Shown here piece after piece: positions 1-5,569 of a stretch of DNA of 5,569 nt. Under the pieces are notes generated by a model. That model had not been told where the DNA came from and did not search any database. It was given only the letters and a program-made list of their open reading frames with translations. How positions within the stretch are numbered: position 1 is the first letter of the stretch; each line of letters begins with the position of its first letter. This DNA is from Tannerellaceae bacterium (GTDB taxonomy: Bacteria > Bacteroidota > Bacteroidia > Bacteroidales > Tannerellaceae), in the NCBI GenBank assembly GCA_031265595.1, contig JAISCM010000114.1, forward strand, positions 1-5,569, given 5' to 3'. Both the position numbers and the translations under genes were made by a program.

Positions 1-68
1 AATAGAGGTTCTGTCTTTTCCCCTTCGCAAATGATCAATATTGTATATTTACTACTTTTCATTCTCAT
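1..68 (-). CDS. RloB-like (TOPRIM-like) protein, N-terminal fragment cut by window edge
   Basis: Reading leftward off the window edge there is an open frame of 22 codons that ends in ILIICEGEKTEPL. A hydrophobic strand followed by CEGEKTEP is the N-terminal hallmark of RloB-like proteins (Pfam RloB, also AbiLii). The Glu after the strand sits where TOPRIM-type nucleases keep their first acidic residue. Two in-frame ATGs are possible, at 68-66 and 62-60; a stop codon lies four codons upstream of the first, so the start must be one of these. The frame overlaps the end of the ATPase gene by 17 or 11 bases, which suggests translational coupling. In the family, RloB is encoded next to a RloA-type ATPase, exactly as here, and is thought to be the effector. 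The remaining body, usually around 200 residues, lies outside the window, so nuclease activity is inference only. Confidence 0.75.
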   Translation of the reverse strand, partial: MRMKSSKYTILIICEGEKTEPL

Positions 69-1356
69 ACAATGACTCTATTGACTTTATATTGGGAATT
101 GCACCAAATTTTCCTGCCAAATACCATTTGTCGAATGGAGTATCCTCCCGTACATCACTAAAATCTTGTAGCGTAAACAGGCTACTAACTCCAAATTTGT
201 CTTTTTCGGCAAACCATATCTGATCTTTTCTAAACTGCAATCTGTCTAATAAATTTACATCATGAGTAGTAACAATGAGTTGGGCGTTTTTTTTATTTAT
301 ATTCTTGTTTTGAAATAATGATATTAATACTTTAGACAAATTGGTATGCAAACTGGCGTCTATTTCATCTATAAATATAGTTTTTCCTTCATCTAATGCA
401 TTCAGGATAATACCACCTATCGCAAATAATTGTTTTGTTCCATTTGATTCTTCATCAATAGCCAAAAGCTCTTCTCCAATTAACTTCTCATCTTTAAATA
501 ATGGGTGCCGACCGGCAATCTTATATTTGTATTTCTCTACTAATTGACTTTTTAAGTCTTTAGGAAAATCATCCGGCAGGGATATATTCGATTCATCAAT
601 CTCATTCACATTAAGTCCTCTAAGTCCGGTATCAGCAAAGATCAACAATTCATTCAATTTTTCTAACAATTTACTCTTTTGTGATAAGATTGAGCCAACA
701 TTATTTCTAAAACGGTCTATCATGATAGAATTACAAGCATTGACTACCTGAATGTTTGATAAATAAATATATACCGGGGTGATAATTTCATTAGGAATGT
801 CTTCTCCAAACTTAGACAATATAGCTTGGTTTTGAAAAACTGAAATAACTTCACCATTTAAAGAAGCTCCCAGTTTGCCTTTATGTACAACAGAATCAAT
901 ATCATCAGGAAGTATTCTTTCGAAAAGGATGGTTTGTTTATTATTAGGCCAATATAATAATGTCTCTTTCAAGACTGCTTTCCCATTTACATGTAATTCA
1001 TATTTGTACTTTATATGATCTGTATTAACAAATTCTATATAAAACTCCATCGGATACTCCTTACACTTTTCTTCGAATAAAAAAGGATCATAGGTAGAAA
1101 TCGGTTCGCCAGCCTTTGCCTTAGATTGTCCTATAAATTTACTTATTTCAAATAATACTCTGAAAAGATTTGACTTACCAGACGCATTTGCTCCAAAGAT
1201 AAGCGCTGTATTAAGCGCTTTTACCGTAGACTCGCCTTGAGCGATAGGCTGAATAAAGAAATTAGCAGCTTTACTTTTAGAAGACTCTGCTACAAGAGAG
1301 AAAATAGCCTCGTCTTTGTACGAGCGGTAGTTCTTTACAGATACATTTAATATCAT
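52..1356 (-). CDS. AAA/ABC-type ATPase, RloA/AbiLi-like
   Basis: A 434-residue ATPase with an ABC/SMC-like head. Walker A is GANASGKS at residues 55-62. A signature-like ESNGTKQL lies at 303-310. Walker B is TIFIDE at 326-331 (Asp330, catalytic Glu331). The D-loop is DASLH at 333-337, and the H-switch is TTHD with His365. The N-terminus (ILNVSVKNYRSYKDE) is the usual first strand of RecF/OLD-like ATPases. The C-terminal IWFAEKD and YLAGKFGAIP segments match RloA-type proteins in my recollection. Residues ~90-300 are the insertion between the two ATPase halves and carry no motif I recognise. There is no signal peptide or membrane segment, so it should be cytosolic. The ATG at 1356 begins directly on the conserved first strand. 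The gene overlaps a RloB-like gene downstream; such pairs occur in R-M islands (RloAB) and in AbiL. The ATPase would act as sensor or regulator of the partner. ATPase class is certain; the defence role is inferred from pairing. Confidence 0.88.
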   Translation of the reverse strand: MILNVSVKNYRSYKDEAIFSLVAESSKSKAANFFIQPIAQGESTVKALNTALIFGANASGKSNLFRVLFEISKFIGQSKAKAGEPISTYDPFLFEEKCKEYPMEFYIEFVNTDHIKYKYELHVNGKAVLKETLLYWPNNKQTILFERILPDDIDSVVHKGKLGASLNGEVISVFQNQAILSKFGEDIPNEIITPVYIYLSNIQVVNACNSIMIDRFRNNVGSILSQKSKLLEKLNELLIFADTGLRGLNVNEIDESNISLPDDFPKDLKSQLVEKYKYKIAGRHPLFKDEKLIGEELLAIDEESNGTKQLFAIGGIILNALDEGKTIFIDEIDASLHTNLSKVLISLFQNKNINKKNAQLIVTTHDVNLLDRLQFRKDQIWFAEKDKFGVSSLFTLQDFSDVREDTPFDKWYLAGKFGAIPNIKSIESLYENEK

Positions 1357-1373
1357 AATTTACGTATTTCATG

Positions 1374-1381
1374 CAAAAATA
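1374..1381 (-). promoter_or_regulatory. Possible -7 element for the ATPase/RloB unit
   Basis: On the minus strand TATTTTTG fits the Bacteroides -7 consensus TAnnTTTG and ends about 17 bases before the ATPase start codon. No TTTG lies at the expected 19-21 base distance upstream, so this is either a weak or regulated promoter or a chance match in AT-rich DNA. The 5' leader would be only about 10-12 bases. Confidence 0.35.
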
Positions 1382-1517
1382 GTGATTTGTTTTCAGAGTG
1401 GCTGTTTATTTTCGTAATATTCGCTTCTTTTTTGTAAAATCAAGAAAAGACAGGGTGCGTCGTGGCCAGACTGCATTCATTTCCTGTTTGTCCCTGGTTT
1501 AAAATTCTTTCTATCTG

Positions 1518-1548
1518 TTTGTTTATTAAAAAAAAGGATTTATCTTTG
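1518..1548 (+). promoter_or_regulatory. rpmH promoter, Bacteroides primary sigma type
   Basis: TTTG at 1518-1521, a 19-base spacer, and TATCTTTG at 1541-1548 match the Bacteroides housekeeping consensus (-33 TTTG, -7 TAnnTTTG) without mismatch. Transcription should begin near 1553-1556, leaving a leader of about 35 A-rich bases before the rpmH ATG at 1591. There is no Shine-Dalgarno sequence, as usual for the phylum. Confidence 0.85.
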
Positions 1549-1590
1549 CAGCCCGAATCGTGCAATAATAATAAAACAACATATAGTAAG

Positions 1591-1743
1591 ATGAAAAGAA
1601 CATTTCAACCTTCTAACAGGAAAAGAAAGAACAAACACGGCTTTCGTACAAGAATGGCGACAGCCAACGGTCGCAGAGTATTAGCTTCCCGCCGCGCTAA
1701 GGGAAGGGCTAAACTGACTGTTTCCGATGAGTATAACGGATAA
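1591..1743 (+). CDS. rpmH: 50S ribosomal protein L34
   Basis: A 50-residue, strongly basic protein with the canonical L34 features: MKRTFQPS at the start, then [28 protein letters not shown] at 28-40, and a short acidic-ending tail (VSDEYNG). L34 is a small component of the large ribosomal subunit that binds 23S rRNA. The frame is open further upstream to a GTG at 1462, but that extension overlaps the promoter and is unlike L34, so the ATG at 1591 is the start. The gene has its own strong promoter and its own terminator, so it is probably mainly monocistronic. The rnpA/dnaA neighbours seen in many other bacteria are absent here. Confidence 0.98.
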   Translation: MKRTFQPSNRKRKNKHGFRTRMATANGRRVLASRRAKGRAKLTVSDEYNG

Positions 1744-1768
1744 TATCCGCTTATAAAGAATCATAATG

Positions 1769-1811
1769 AGAGTAAAGGTTTTCGTAAAAAGCCTTTACTT
1801 TCGTTGTTTTT
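1769..1811 (+). terminator. Hairpin terminator after rpmH
   Basis: AGTAAAGG at 1771-1778 pairs perfectly with CCTTTACT at 1792-1799, and TTTT/AAAA within the 13-base loop can extend the stem with a two-base bulge. A T-rich stretch follows (ending TTGTTTTT). It lies 25 bases past the rpmH stop. The T-tract is interrupted, so some readthrough into the PASTA gene is possible. Confidence 0.65.
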
Positions 1812-1817
1812 ACGCCT

Positions 1818-1865
1818 TATCTTTGTAGGAATAGTTTCTATATTTATGTTTTTTTCCTACTTTTG
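1818..1865 (+). promoter_or_regulatory. Promoter region of the PASTA-rluD-ddl-acyltransferase unit, two -7 candidates
   Basis: Two octamers fit TAnnTTTG: TATCTTTG at 1818-1825 and TACTTTTG at 1858-1865. Each has a one-mismatch -33 element at the right distance: TTTA at 1794-1797 (spacer 20) and TTTC at 1835-1838 (spacer 19). The downstream one would give a leader of about 15-18 bases, the upstream one about 55 bases. The upstream one overlaps the rpmH terminator. Which is used cannot be told from sequence; both may be. Confidence 0.55.
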
Positions 1866-1887
1866 AGCCGAGCTAAATAGAAAGGTG

Positions 1888-2541
1888 ATGAAGGATTACT
1901 TAAAAAAATTGATCAGAAACCCATTTGTGGTAACGATACTGATAGCGATTGTTGCTTCATGTGTCATCTTTTATGGTACATTGAAATGGCTCGACAGTTA
2001 CACCCGTCATAACGAAGCCGTCATTGTACCGGATGTAAAAGGGCTTAAAATGGAAGAGGCTATTCCGTTCTTAAACGGTAGGAGCCTGAACTATGCCGTT
2101 ATCGATTCTGTTTTTTCAAAGACGGCCAAACCGGGCGCTATCGTAGAAATAACGCCGGCTGTAGGCTCTAAAGTAAAAGAAGGGCGGATCGTTTTTATTA
2201 CCGTAAATGCCATGACTTCTCAAATGGGGGAAATACCGGATGTAGAAGATCTATCTTACCGGCAGGCATACGCCCAACTGAAAGCGCGTGGATTCGAGAA
2301 GGTAGAAACCATCTATGTGCCGGGTGTTTACAAAGACCTGGCAATAGGCGTTGAATTATACGGCCGCTTACTCAGCCGGGGCGAAATGATACAATTATCG
2401 GCTCCGCTTGTGTTAAAGATCAGTAATGGCGAAACGCTGATGTTCCCGGATGATTCTATTTTTTATGAAGACGCGCCTACGCCTCTTCCGGCAGAGCCGA
2501 TAGGGGGAGACGAAGAATGGTTTGAAAGAGACAACAATTAA
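1888..2541 (+). CDS. Membrane-anchored PASTA-domain protein
   Basis: A 217-residue protein with a short basic N-terminus (MKDYLKKLIRN), one hydrophobic span at about 13-31, and then a periplasmic part. Two PASTA-like repeats follow: 44-108 (VIVPDVKGLKMEEA ... GSKVKEGRIVFITVNA) and 114-180 (GEIPDVEDLSYRQAYAQL ... LVLKISNG). The tail, 182-217, is acidic and proline-bearing. PASTA domains bind peptidoglycan stems or beta-lactams in Ser/Thr kinases and PBPs; here there is no kinase or transpeptidase domain, so it is a stand-alone anchor or sensor candidate. A GTG directly before the ATG (1885) could also serve as start; I prefer ATG at 1888. The second repeat is the more divergent. It heads a unit with ddl nine bases upstream of rluD, which fits an envelope role, but the exact function is unknown. 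Confidence 0.85.
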   Translation: MKDYLKKLIRNPFVVTILIAIVASCVIFYGTLKWLDSYTRHNEAVIVPDVKGLKMEEAIPFLNGRSLNYAVIDSVFSKTAKPGAIVEITPAVGSKVKEGRIVFITVNAMTSQMGEIPDVEDLSYRQAYAQLKARGFEKVETIYVPGVYKDLAIGVELYGRLLSRGEMIQLSAPLVLKISNGETLMFPDDSIFYEDAPTPLPAEPIGGDEEWFERDNN

Positions 2542-2550
2542 TTCGGTACT

Positions 2551-3636
2551 ATGAATGATTTCCTTGATAATTGGGACGACGAACAAGACGGTGAAGACCT
2601 GCCAAAGCCTGCGGAAGGTGAAGAAGGGGCGCAGTTGTATGAGCACTTCCGTTTTGTAGCCGACAAGGGGCAAGCCCTCTTACGGGTAGATAAATTCCTG
2701 TCGGACAGAATGGCTGCTTCAAGCCGCAATCGTATTCAATTAGCAGCCGACGCCGGTTGTATTCTGGCGAATGATAAGCCGGTGAAAAGCAATTACAGGG
2801 TAAAGCCGCTCGACAGTATCTCGATAGTCATGTCTCGTCCGCGACATGTGTTTGAAATTATCCCCGAAGATATACCACTGAATATTGTGTATGAAGATGA
2901 CGACTTGCTGGTGGTAAACAAACCCGCTGGCCTGGTGGTTCATCCCGGCTTCGGCAACTATACAGGCACATTAGTTAATGCGCTGGCTTATTATCTGAAA
3001 GATAACGCCGGCTTCAATCCCAACGATTCAAATTTCGGGCTGGTACACCGGATAGACAAAGATACATCCGGCTTGCTGGTAGTAGCAAAAACGCCGGAAG
3101 CACGGACAGACCTCAGCCTTCAATTCTATAACAAAACAACCAGACGCGAATACCGCGCCCTCGTATGGGGCATTGTAAAAGACGATGAAGGCCGTATCGA
3201 AGGCCATATCGGCCGTGATCCTTACGACCGGTTGCTTATGACTGTTTTTCCCGAAGGAGACCTGGGTAAGCCGGCTGTTACACATTATCAGGTGATCGAA
3301 AGGCTGGGATATGTAAGCCTGGTGAAATGCCGCCTCGAAACAGGCAGGACGCATCAGATACGCGTTCATCTGAAATACATCGGCCATCCGTTGTTCAACG
3401 ATGTCCGTTATGGCGGGGATGTTATTCTCAAAGGTAAGAACTCTACGAAGTACAAGCAGTTTATACATAATTGTTTTGAGACTTGTCCGCGCCATGCGTT
3501 GCATGCCAAAACATTGGGGTTTGTTCATCCGGCAACGAAGGAAGAGCTGTTTTTCGACTCCGAACTACCGGATGATATGGAGCAACTGACAGACAAATGG
3601 CGAACCTACGCAAACACTAACGAATCATATTCATGA
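2551..3636 (+). CDS. rluD: RluA/RluD-family 23S rRNA pseudouridine synthase
   Basis: A 361-residue enzyme converting specific uridines in large-subunit rRNA to pseudouridine. The order is an acidic N-terminal extension (1-~40), an S4 RNA-binding domain (~45-95, beginning RVDKFLSDRM), and the catalytic domain (~110-340). The catalytic motif is HRIDKDTSG at 166-174 with nucleophile Asp169. Other family motifs are VVNKPAGLVVHPG at 121-133 and the RTHQIRVH block at 266-273. E. coli RluD is about 326 residues; the surplus here is mostly the acidic N-terminus and C-terminal tail. The S4 domain and closeness to RluD suggest modification of helix 69, but RluA, RluC and RluD cannot be separated safely by eye, so the symbol is tentative. 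The ATG follows the PASTA stop by nine bases, and the stop overlaps the ddl start (ATGA), implying coupled translation. Confidence 0.93.
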   Translation: MNDFLDNWDDEQDGEDLPKPAEGEEGAQLYEHFRFVADKGQALLRVDKFLSDRMAASSRNRIQLAADAGCILANDKPVKSNYRVKPLDSISIVMSRPRHVFEIIPEDIPLNIVYEDDDLLVVNKPAGLVVHPGFGNYTGTLVNALAYYLKDNAGFNPNDSNFGLVHRIDKDTSGLLVVAKTPEARTDLSLQFYNKTTRREYRALVWGIVKDDEGRIEGHIGRDPYDRLLMTVFPEGDLGKPAVTHYQVIERLGYVSLVKCRLETGRTHQIRVHLKYIGHPLFNDVRYGGDVILKGKNSTKYKQFIHNCFETCPRHALHAKTLGFVHPATKEELFFDSELPDDMEQLTDKWRTYANTNESYS

Positions 3637-4610
3637 GAAAAAACATTGCCATAGTAGCCGGAGGGGATTCATCCGAAATAGTAGTTTCCTTAAAAAGCGC
3701 CGAGGGGATTTATTCCTTTATAGATAAAGACAGGTATGCCCTTTACCTTGTCATCGTAAAGCGTGACGAATGGTATGTGATCCTTCCCGGCGGAGAACAG
3801 GCGGCTATTGACAGGAATGACTTCAGCTTTATAGAAGAACAGGCGGTCAGGCGTTTTGACTTTGCTTATATTACCATCCACGGGACGCCTGGCGAGAACG
3901 GCTTGCTGCAAGGGTATTTTGAACTGACGGGTATTCCTTATTCTACGTGTAATGTGCTGGCCAGCGCGCTAACGTTCAATAAGTTTATATGCAATAACTA
4001 CCTGCGTAGCTTTGGCGTCAGGGTGGCCGCTTCGATTCGCTTATGTAAAGGCGAAGCGGTTGATGGCGGCGAGATCATCTCCCGGCTGGGCCTTCCGGTA
4101 TTTGTTAAGCCGAATGATGGGGGCAGTAGTTTCGGCGTTACGAAAGTAAAAGAAGCCGGGCAGCTTCGCCCAGCCATCGAGAAGGCTTTTTCGGAAGGCA
4201 AAGAAGTGATTGTAGAACGCTTTATTGCCGGCACGGAAGTAACGTGCGGATGCTATAAGGTAAAAGGCAAAGAAGTGGTGTTCCCGCTTACCGAGGTGGT
4301 GACAAGGAATGAGTTTTTTGATTTTGATGCAAAGTACAACGGGGCGTCCGACGAAATAACCCCGGCCCGCCTGCCTGCCATCGTAGCAGAAGAGATACAG
4401 AAGAAAACATTACAGATATACGACTTGCTCGGAGCCAAAGGGCTGATTAGAATAGATTATATCATCCCACCCGGCGGCGAACCGGTCTTGCTGGAAGTGA
4501 ATACAACGCCCGGCATGACTTCTGCCAGCTTTATTCCGCAGCAGGTGCGGGCGGCCGGGTTGGACATAAAAGATGTGATGACAGATATTATTGAAAACGA
4601 ATTAAATTAA
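3633..4610 (+). CDS. ddl: D-alanine--D-alanine ligase
   Basis: A 325-residue ATP-grasp ligase that joins two D-alanines in the cytosol for the peptidoglycan stem. Visible motifs in order: GGDSSEIVVSL at 10-20 with the substrate-site Glu15; HGTPGENGLLQG at 83-94; VFVKPNDGGSSFGV at 156-169 with Ser165 as the equivalent of E. coli DdlB Ser150; FFDFDAKY at 228-235 on the omega loop; RIDY at 273-276; and LLEVNTTPGMTS at 286-297, whose Asp275, Glu288 and Asn290 hold magnesium. Tyr235, equivalent to DdlB Tyr216, is kept, which indicates D-Ala-D-Ala rather than D-Ala-D-Lac product. The usual omega-loop tyrosines before it are Phe, and GEDG reads GENG; I regard both as lineage variants. The start overlaps the rluD stop by four bases. 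Confidence 0.96.
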   Translation: MRKNIAIVAGGDSSEIVVSLKSAEGIYSFIDKDRYALYLVIVKRDEWYVILPGGEQAAIDRNDFSFIEEQAVRRFDFAYITIHGTPGENGLLQGYFELTGIPYSTCNVLASALTFNKFICNNYLRSFGVRVAASIRLCKGEAVDGGEIISRLGLPVFVKPNDGGSSFGVTKVKEAGQLRPAIEKAFSEGKEVIVERFIAGTEVTCGCYKVKGKEVVFPLTEVVTRNEFFDFDAKYNGASDEITPARLPAIVAEEIQKKTLQIYDLLGAKGLIRIDYIIPPGGEPVLLEVNTTPGMTSASFIPQQVRAAGLDIKDVMTDIIENELN

Positions 4611-4616
4611 TTAGCT

Positions 4617-5569
4617 ATGGATAATGAAAAAGGGATTTATACGTTCGACGATATCCGCCCATTGGCCAATGACGAGATAAAAGATGCCATTGAAGAATTG
4701 GTGGTAAACGACGATTTTCAGCGTGCATTCCGTTATATAAAACCGGATTTGAATTGGGATGAATTTTCGCGGCTGATACGTTCATTCCAGACGAAAGAAG
4801 ACTTTAAGTCTTCCTTAGCATACGAAATTGTAATGACAGTGGCGAAAAACACTACGTTCTCGTTGACCATTTCGGGCAGAAGCCGCCTGCCGGAAGGGCT
4901 TATCCCCTGTACGTTCATTTCCAACCATCGAGACATTGTGTTAGACGCCGCTTTTCTCAATATTATGCTGTACGACATCGGATATGGCATGACGCAGGTG
5001 GCCATTGGCGATAACCTGCTGATAGGCCCCTGGATAAAAACGCTTGTAAGGCTCAACAACAGCTTTATTGTCAAACGCAGCGTAACGGGGCGGCAGCAAT
5101 TACTGGCCAGCGCTCAACTGTCTGCCTATATTCATCATACGATAAAGGAGACAAAAGAATCTGTCTGGATCGCCCAGCGCGAAGGGCGGGCAAAAGATTC
5201 GAACGACAAGACACAGACCAGTATCCTGAAAATGCTGAACATGGGCGGCGATAAAGATATTTCGGCCAACCTGATGGGGCTAAACATCGTCCCGGTAGCT
5301 ATTTCGTACGAATTTGACCCGTGCGACTTCCTTAAAGCAAAAGAGTTCCAGCAGAAACGCGATAATCCCGACTTTATCAAAAGCAAGCGGGATGATCTGC
5401 TGGCCATGGAAACAGGCATCCTCAATAATAAAGGGCGGGTTCATTTCACCATCGCATCGCCCATCAACCCTCAGTTGGAGCAATTAGATAAAGACATGGA
5501 GAAGAACGACCTCTACACCAGTATCGCCGCCATTATTGATAAGGAGATATACAAGCATTACCGTTTCTA
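4617..5569 (+). CDS. PlsC-type acyltransferase (1-acyl-glycerol-3-phosphate acyltransferase-like), 3' end cut
   Basis: An open frame begins six bases after the ddl stop and runs through the window edge, giving 317 residues plus two bases. Motifs of the glycerolipid acyltransferase family are visible: ISNHRDIVLD at 101-110 (block I, His104), a FIVKRS segment at 150-155 (block II), AQREGRAKDSND at 187-198 (block III, Glu189), and VPVAISYEFDP at 225-235 (block IV). No obvious signal peptide or transmembrane helix is seen; the ~80 residues before block I form a hydrophilic N-terminal extension. The block I Asp is six residues after His, not five as in canonical HX4D. The likely role is acyl transfer to lysophosphatidate or a related lipid at the inner face of the membrane; the acceptor is not fixed by sequence. 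Its place behind ddl fits envelope synthesis. Confidence 0.85.
   Translation, partial: MDNEKGIYTFDDIRPLANDEIKDAIEELVVNDDFQRAFRYIKPDLNWDEFSRLIRSFQTKEDFKSSLAYEIVMTVAKNTTFSLTISGRSRLPEGLIPCTFISNHRDIVLDAAFLNIMLYDIGYGMTQVAIGDNLLIGPWIKTLVRLNNSFIVKRSVTGRQQLLASAQLSAYIHHTIKETKESVWIAQREGRAKDSNDKTQTSILKMLNMGGDKDISANLMGLNIVPVAISYEFDPCDFLKAKEFQQKRDNPDFIKSKRDDLLAMETGILNNKGRVHFTIASPINPQLEQLDKDMEKNDLYTSIAAIIDKEIYKHYRF

Noticed and set aside
1198..1219. Direct repeat TAAGCGCT, twice, 12 bases apart and containing an AGCGCT palindrome
   Set aside because: It falls in ATPase codons for Ala-Leu repeated around Asn-Thr; similar codons explain it, and nothing else supports a site.
1382..1517. Search for a small RNA, attachment site or further promoter in the divergent intergenic DNA
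   Set aside because: Only weak short matches (CAGGG near 1451 against CCCTG near 1492) were seen; no convincing stem, repeat or promoter pair.
1462..1590. N-terminal extension of the rpmH frame from a GTG at 1462
   Set aside because: It overlaps a consensus promoter, and L34 begins canonically with MKRTFQPS at 1591.
3028..3528. 166-residue open frame on the minus strand
   Set aside because: It lies wholly inside the pseudouridine synthase gene, is antisense to it, and shows no recognisable motif.
4314..4340. Phe replacing Tyr on the Ddl omega loop as a sign of D-lactate or D-serine ligase activity
   Set aside because: The residue that matters, Tyr235 of AKY, is kept along with its Lys; the changed positions are structural neighbours.

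Overview
The window looks like chromosomal DNA from a member of the Bacteroidales, most like Bacteroides or Parabacteroides. Three things point there. The ribosomal protein L34 has a sequence typical of that order. The promoter in front of rpmH fits the Bacteroides consensus exactly (TTTG, 19 bases, TAnnTTTG). No start codon has a clear Shine-Dalgarno sequence. Genus is an inference from memory of these families, not from a search.

Left part (1-1356, minus strand): two overlapping genes read leftward. The first is a complete 434-residue ABC-type AAA ATPase of the RloA/AbiLi kind. The second is the first ~22 codons of a RloB-like protein, cut by the window edge. Together they make a candidate ATPase plus TOPRIM-like anti-phage module resembling AbiL and, more distantly, PARIS and OLD systems. 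This part is clearly more AT-rich than the rest and is probably accessory DNA.

Middle (1357-1887): a divergent intergenic region of 234 bases, then rpmH (L34) with a strong Bacteroides-type promoter and a hairpin terminator, then a second promoter region.

Right part (1888-5569, plus strand): a tightly packed four-gene unit. It encodes a membrane-anchored PASTA-domain protein, a RluA/RluD-family 23S rRNA pseudouridine synthase, D-alanine--D-alanine ligase, and a PlsC-type acyltransferase cut by the right edge just before its end. Gaps are 9, -4 and 6 bases, so one transcript is likely. It joins ribosome maturation (next to rpmH) with peptidoglycan precursor synthesis, a possible peptidoglycan sensor, and phospholipid synthesis: housekeeping growth and envelope functions.

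No tRNA, rRNA, CRISPR array, insertion sequence or attachment site was seen. The strongest candidate for an interesting system is the RloA/RloB pair at the left edge.
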